From Mucilaginibacter auburnensis (GTDB lineage Bacteria > Bacteroidota > Bacteroidia > Sphingobacteriales > Sphingobacteriaceae): a stretch of 64,000 bases of DNA. This document shows, in pieces, positions 60,936-64,000 of this stretch. Below the pieces are notes generated by a model, which worked only from the letters and a program-made list of their open reading frames with translations, did no database searches and was not told the origin of the DNA. The DNA is taken from the NCBI RefSeq assembly GCF_002797815.1, contig NZ_PGFJ01000001.1, positions 620,001 to 684,000 of the forward strand. The letters are read 5' to 3'. Position 1 is the first letter of the stretch. The number at the start of each line of letters is the position of its first letter. A program made the position numbers and the translations under genes.

Positions 60936-63401
60936 TTATTGCGCAACCAAAGTATAAGTTTTGCCTGCTACTGTTGGCAGATCATAAGCCATAGTTGGTT
61001 TCAGATCAAGTGGAGTAATAGTCGCTTTTTCTGAAATGATGGCTGCAGGGGTTTCCTCCAACTGGAAGTAGGTGTTGGTGTTTTTACCCGTTGCCTTTTT
61101 CAACGGCGCACCTGCCGCCACTTTAATAGCGTTGGGTGTGCGTACCCTCAAATTTCCACCTAAAGTTGATTTAACTACCGCTTTAACCAGTTTACCATCT
61201 TTCCAATCTAAACTCACTATCTGGAAGCCGCCCATAGCACGCAGTCCGCTTACGCTGCCATTTTCCCAAACATCCGGAAGCGCAGGTAATAAATGCACTT
61301 CGCCGTTCTCGCTTTGCATCAGCATTTCGGTGATGCCCGATGTACAACCGAAGTTACCATCTATCTGGAATGGCGGGTGAGCATCAAACAGGTTGTTATA
61401 AGTGCCTCCGCTACCACGGCCACCCGAACCTACCGGTGTAAGCTGATTTTGAATTAATTTATAAGCGTGGTTGCCATCCAGCATACGTGCCCACCAGTTA
61501 ACTTTCCAGCCCATGCTCCATCCGGTTGAAACGTCGCCGCGTTGGATCAATGTTGTTTTAGCAGCACTGGCCAATTGTGGTGTGCGTAATGGCGATATCT
61601 GATTAGATGGGAACAAGCCATATAAATGCGATATGTGACGGTGGTTATCTTTCGGATCATCCACATCATCTAACCACTCCTGTAACTGGCCATACTGGCC
61701 AATATGCATAGGTGCAAGACGTTTGCGTATTTGCTTTAAAGTGTCAATGAATTTGGCGTCTTTCTTCAAAACCTCAGCAGCTTTTATGGTGGAGCTCATC
61801 AGTTCAAAAACTATCTGGTTGGTCATGGTTACGCCGGCATCAACAGCAGAGTTTTGGTGCTGCTTTGATGGGTTCTCCGGAGACTCATCAGGAGCAACAA
61901 CCAGCCAGTGGTATTGCGGATGTTCCACTAAATAATCAACATAAAAAGTAGCCGCCCCCTTCATAACCGGATAGATGGAAGCTAAATAAGCTTTATCGCC
62001 GCTGTATAAATAATGCTCCCAAAGGTGCTGACTGGTCCAGCCGCCGGTGCCGTTCCATAAACCGTAGGTAGCGCCGTCAATAGCGCCTGTTGCGCGCCAA
62101 ATATCAGTATTGTGGTGAGCCACCCAGCCGCGTGCGCCATACATGTCTTTAGCGGTTTGTTGCCCGGCTACTGACATATCTTTCACCAACTGAATAAACG
62201 GCTCATGCATTTCGGCCAGGTTGGTTTTTTCAGCGGGCCAGTAATTCATTTCGGCATTAATGTTAACGGTGTACTTGCTGTCCCATGATGGATTGATCTT
62301 ATCGTTCCATATACCTTGCAGGTTAGCTGCTTGTCCGCCCGGTTGTGATGATGAGATCAACAGGTAACGCCCAAACTGATAATACAATGCGGCAAAAGAT
62401 TGATCATTGGTTGAAGTAAAGTTTTTCAACCTTTCATCCGTTGGTAATGCAGATGCCGCGGTGTTTGTGCCTAAGTCAAGTTTTACACGGTTGAAATATT
62501 TTTGATAAGCAGCAATATGCGCAGGCAGCATTGCCGCGTAGGTTTTTGCGTAAGCTTTATCTAAGTAATCAAGCGCGCGTTTGTTTTGGTCGCCGCTTAC
62601 ATCATTGTAGTTATTAAAGTTGGTGGCTATTGAAATGTAAATAGTAACCGCGTTGGCATTGCTTACATTCAATGATGTATCAGTTGCTGCCAGTGCTCCA
62701 CCTTCCAACTTCATTCTAACAATGCCTTTGTAGTTCACCATACCTTTAACCGTTTCATGGTCAGACGTTACACCAAAAATGGTTAACTCTTTGGCTGGCG
62801 TGGTTTTTATAGTAGCTCTTTTTTGAGGTGTAGTAAATGATGCGTTGAATGAAAGTTTTCCTGGTTTGCTGGCTGTTAGGCGCATAACTACCACACGGTC
62901 AGGAAATGAAGCAAAAGCTTCGCGGGTATAGGTTACGTCGTCAACAGTATATGAGGTTTTAGTTACCGCCTTTGAAATATCCAGGTCGCGATAGTAATTG
63001 GTAAACTTATCGTGTCCGGCAAAAGCTAATTGCAAGCTGCCCACCGGTTCAAATTTTTGCCCGTGCGATTTTTTGGTGATGATGGCTTTCCCGGCTACCC
63101 TCTCGGCATCTTTTCTTTTACCCTCGAAGATCAGTTTGCGTATCAGCGCTAACGAGTCTAAGGCCATTGGGTTATCATTACGGTTGGGGCCACCGCTCCA
63201 CACGGTATGTTCATTCAACTGAATGGTTTCTTTTTCTGGATTGCCGTAGATCATGGCTCCTTGCCTGCCGTTACCTATAGGCAAAGCGTTCTCCCAGGTT
63301 TTTCCGGCCGGTGTTTTATACCACAGTTTCATATCGGGCTTGCTTTGCGCAAAGCCGAAAACGGATATACACACTAACGGAATGATAAGTAGCTTCTTCA
63401 T
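60936..63401 (-). CDS. Exported GH95 alpha-L-fucosidase/alpha-L-galactosidase
   Basis: An 821-residue secreted protein with a signal peptide ([19 protein letters not shown]). The GH95 N-terminal beta domain (about 22-270, starting [28 protein letters not shown]), the (alpha/alpha)6 barrel and a C-terminal domain are complete. The residues matching Bifidobacterium AfcA by motif are Asn380 and Asn382 (in [10 protein letters not shown]), Glu509 (in SPEN) and Asp681 (in IDGNFG). GH95 hydrolyses alpha-1,2-fucose or alpha-L-galactose ends, such as on xyloglucan or arabinogalactan. The ATG at 63401 is used because the longer ORF starts with TTG upstream. Confidence 0.93.
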   Translation of the reverse strand: MKKLLIIPLVCISVFGFAQSKPDMKLWYKTPAGKTWENALPIGNGRQGAMIYGNPEKETIQLNEHTVWSGGPNRNDNPMALDSLALIRKLIFEGKRKDAERVAGKAIITKKSHGQKFEPVGSLQLAFAGHDKFTNYYRDLDISKAVTKTSYTVDDVTYTREAFASFPDRVVVMRLTASKPGKLSFNASFTTPQKRATIKTTPAKELTIFGVTSDHETVKGMVNYKGIVRMKLEGGALAATDTSLNVSNANAVTIYISIATNFNNYNDVSGDQNKRALDYLDKAYAKTYAAMLPAHIAAYQKYFNRVKLDLGTNTAASALPTDERLKNFTSTNDQSFAALYYQFGRYLLISSSQPGGQAANLQGIWNDKINPSWDSKYTVNINAEMNYWPAEKTNLAEMHEPFIQLVKDMSVAGQQTAKDMYGARGWVAHHNTDIWRATGAIDGATYGLWNGTGGWTSQHLWEHYLYSGDKAYLASIYPVMKGAATFYVDYLVEHPQYHWLVVAPDESPENPSKQHQNSAVDAGVTMTNQIVFELMSSTIKAAEVLKKDAKFIDTLKQIRKRLAPMHIGQYGQLQEWLDDVDDPKDNHRHISHLYGLFPSNQISPLRTPQLASAAKTTLIQRGDVSTGWSMGWKVNWWARMLDGNHAYKLIQNQLTPVGSGGRGSGGTYNNLFDAHPPFQIDGNFGCTSGITEMLMQSENGEVHLLPALPDVWENGSVSGLRAMGGFQIVSLDWKDGKLVKAVVKSTLGGNLRVRTPNAIKVAAGAPLKKATGKNTNTYFQLEETPAAIISEKATITPLDLKPTMAYDLPTVAGKTYTLVAQ

Positions 63402-63650
63402 TTTAATATTATTGGTTGCTGTACTCAATTGGTTGGCCCAAATTACTTAATTTTTGAGCAATTAGATTAAAGCAGATTAACCGGATTATTAAGTTGTTTA
63501 TGCTAACAAGTGTAAGCAGCCTTTAAATGGCCTAATATTGGTTAGATGGCGCGTTTTGGCGACAGAATAGCGTAATTTGTAATATAAAAGATACAAAAAT
63601 TTAGTCGCGACGGGCTTTGATAAAGGCGCTATATTTAAGTAGAAACAGTT

Positions 63651-64000
63651 ATGAGCGAACATCAGTTTAAGGCAACCCTGAATATCATTGGCATTAATCC
63701 GTTTGTTTTTGTGCCTGAGACTATACTAATGAAATTGTTCAAGGATGCCGGGAAAGATAAAGGATTTATACCCATACGTGGTACCGTTAACGGAGTGCCA
63801 TATGAGCAAACTTTAGTACGATACAGCGGTGAGTGGAGGTTGTATGTCAATACCACCATGTTGCCTGATTCACCAAAGCGGATAGGTGAAAGTATTGACG
63901 TAACAATCGAATTTGATCCGCGCGACCGCACCCTGCAGCCGCATTCGGAGTTAATTGCGGCCCTTACCCAAAATAAACAAGCGGAGGACAGGTTTCAGCA
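63651..64000 (+). CDS. DUF1905-domain protein, start of gene, cut by the window end
   Basis: From the ATG at 63651 the frame stays open to the window edge (116 codons), so the gene continues beyond. The visible part reads EHQFKATLNIIGINPFVFVPE, GFIPIRGTVNGVPYEQTLVRYSGEWRLYVNTTM and RIGESIDVTIEFDPRDRTLQPHSELIAALTQN, which is the DUF1905 beta-barrel fold. Such proteins often carry a C-terminal YdeI/OmpD-associated helical part, which may lie outside the window. The function is unknown. Confidence 0.8.
   Translation, partial: MSEHQFKATLNIIGINPFVFVPETILMKLFKDAGKDKGFIPIRGTVNGVPYEQTLVRYSGEWRLYVNTTMLPDSPKRIGESIDVTIEFDPRDRTLQPHSELIAALTQNKQAEDRFQ

Overview
The window looks like chromosomal DNA of a plant-polysaccharide-degrading Bacteroidota, most likely Sphingobacteriaceae and Mucilaginibacter-like. 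This is an inference from gene content, not a database match. The evidence is a SusC/SusD pair, a TonB receptor/DUF4249 pair, many secreted glycoside hydrolases, promoter boxes of the Bacteroidota form TAnnTTTG, and almost no Shine-Dalgarno sequences. Both ends are cut: a SusC gene enters at the left and a DUF1905 gene leaves at the right. I see no phage, insertion sequence, CRISPR array or rRNA, and one tRNA, tRNA-Ser(GGA).

Layout. 1-6.5 kb: end of SusC, SusD, a DUF3823 lipoprotein, then a TonB receptor with a DUF4249 lipoprotein. 6.5-7.6 kb: recA. 7.8-23.5 kb: a saccharification island with GH43 and DUF1080 on the minus strand, divergent from GH51, GH127, an SDR dehydrogenase and a GguC/AraD1-family protein; then a HTH-cupin regulator and an exported group (bicupin-ABM, beta-helix lyase-like, RraA-like, sialate-O-acetylesterase-like). 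23.7-27.5 kb: HPP membrane protein, AraC regulator, SDR, a lone ExbD, a flavin split-barrel protein. 27.5-33.3 kb: LOG-family protein with a tiny zinc-ribbon protein, divergent from a FixL-like kinase, a receiver-FNR fusion regulator, a D-lactate-dehydrogenase-like gene and hemN. 33.5-39.5 kb: L,D-transpeptidase, small beta-barrel, NtrC-type regulator followed directly by a 65-residue H-box protein, AI-2E-family transporter, YtxH/holin-like envelope genes. 39.6-42.2 kb: two-subunit molybdenum hydroxylase. 42.5-45.7 kb: a 1065-residue GH54 enzyme with a split lamin-tail domain. 45.8-51.2 kb: small proteins, a 7TM protein plus sensorless hybrid kinase, a GH43. 51.2-64 kb: TPR-Arr fusion, tRNA-Ser, membrane AraC regulator, DUF2306, ZU5-like lipoprotein, cupin, LytS/LytTR pair, single receiver, YiaA-like protein, TPR-like protein, GH95, and the partial DUF1905 gene.

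How the genes work together. GH43, GH51, GH127 and GH54 all point to arabinose-decorated plant polymers. The SDR and GguC-family genes could handle released sugar acids. The exported cupin, beta-helix and RraA-like genes suggest chemistry on uronate-like products in the periplasm.

The most interesting unit is the putative oxygen-response locus. The kinase PAS domain keeps the FixL heme residues. The partner is a receiver fused to an FNR-type DNA-binding protein with FNR-like recognition residues. Four FNR-type palindromes lie in 130 bases in front of the kinase, another precedes the dehydrogenase, and hemN follows.
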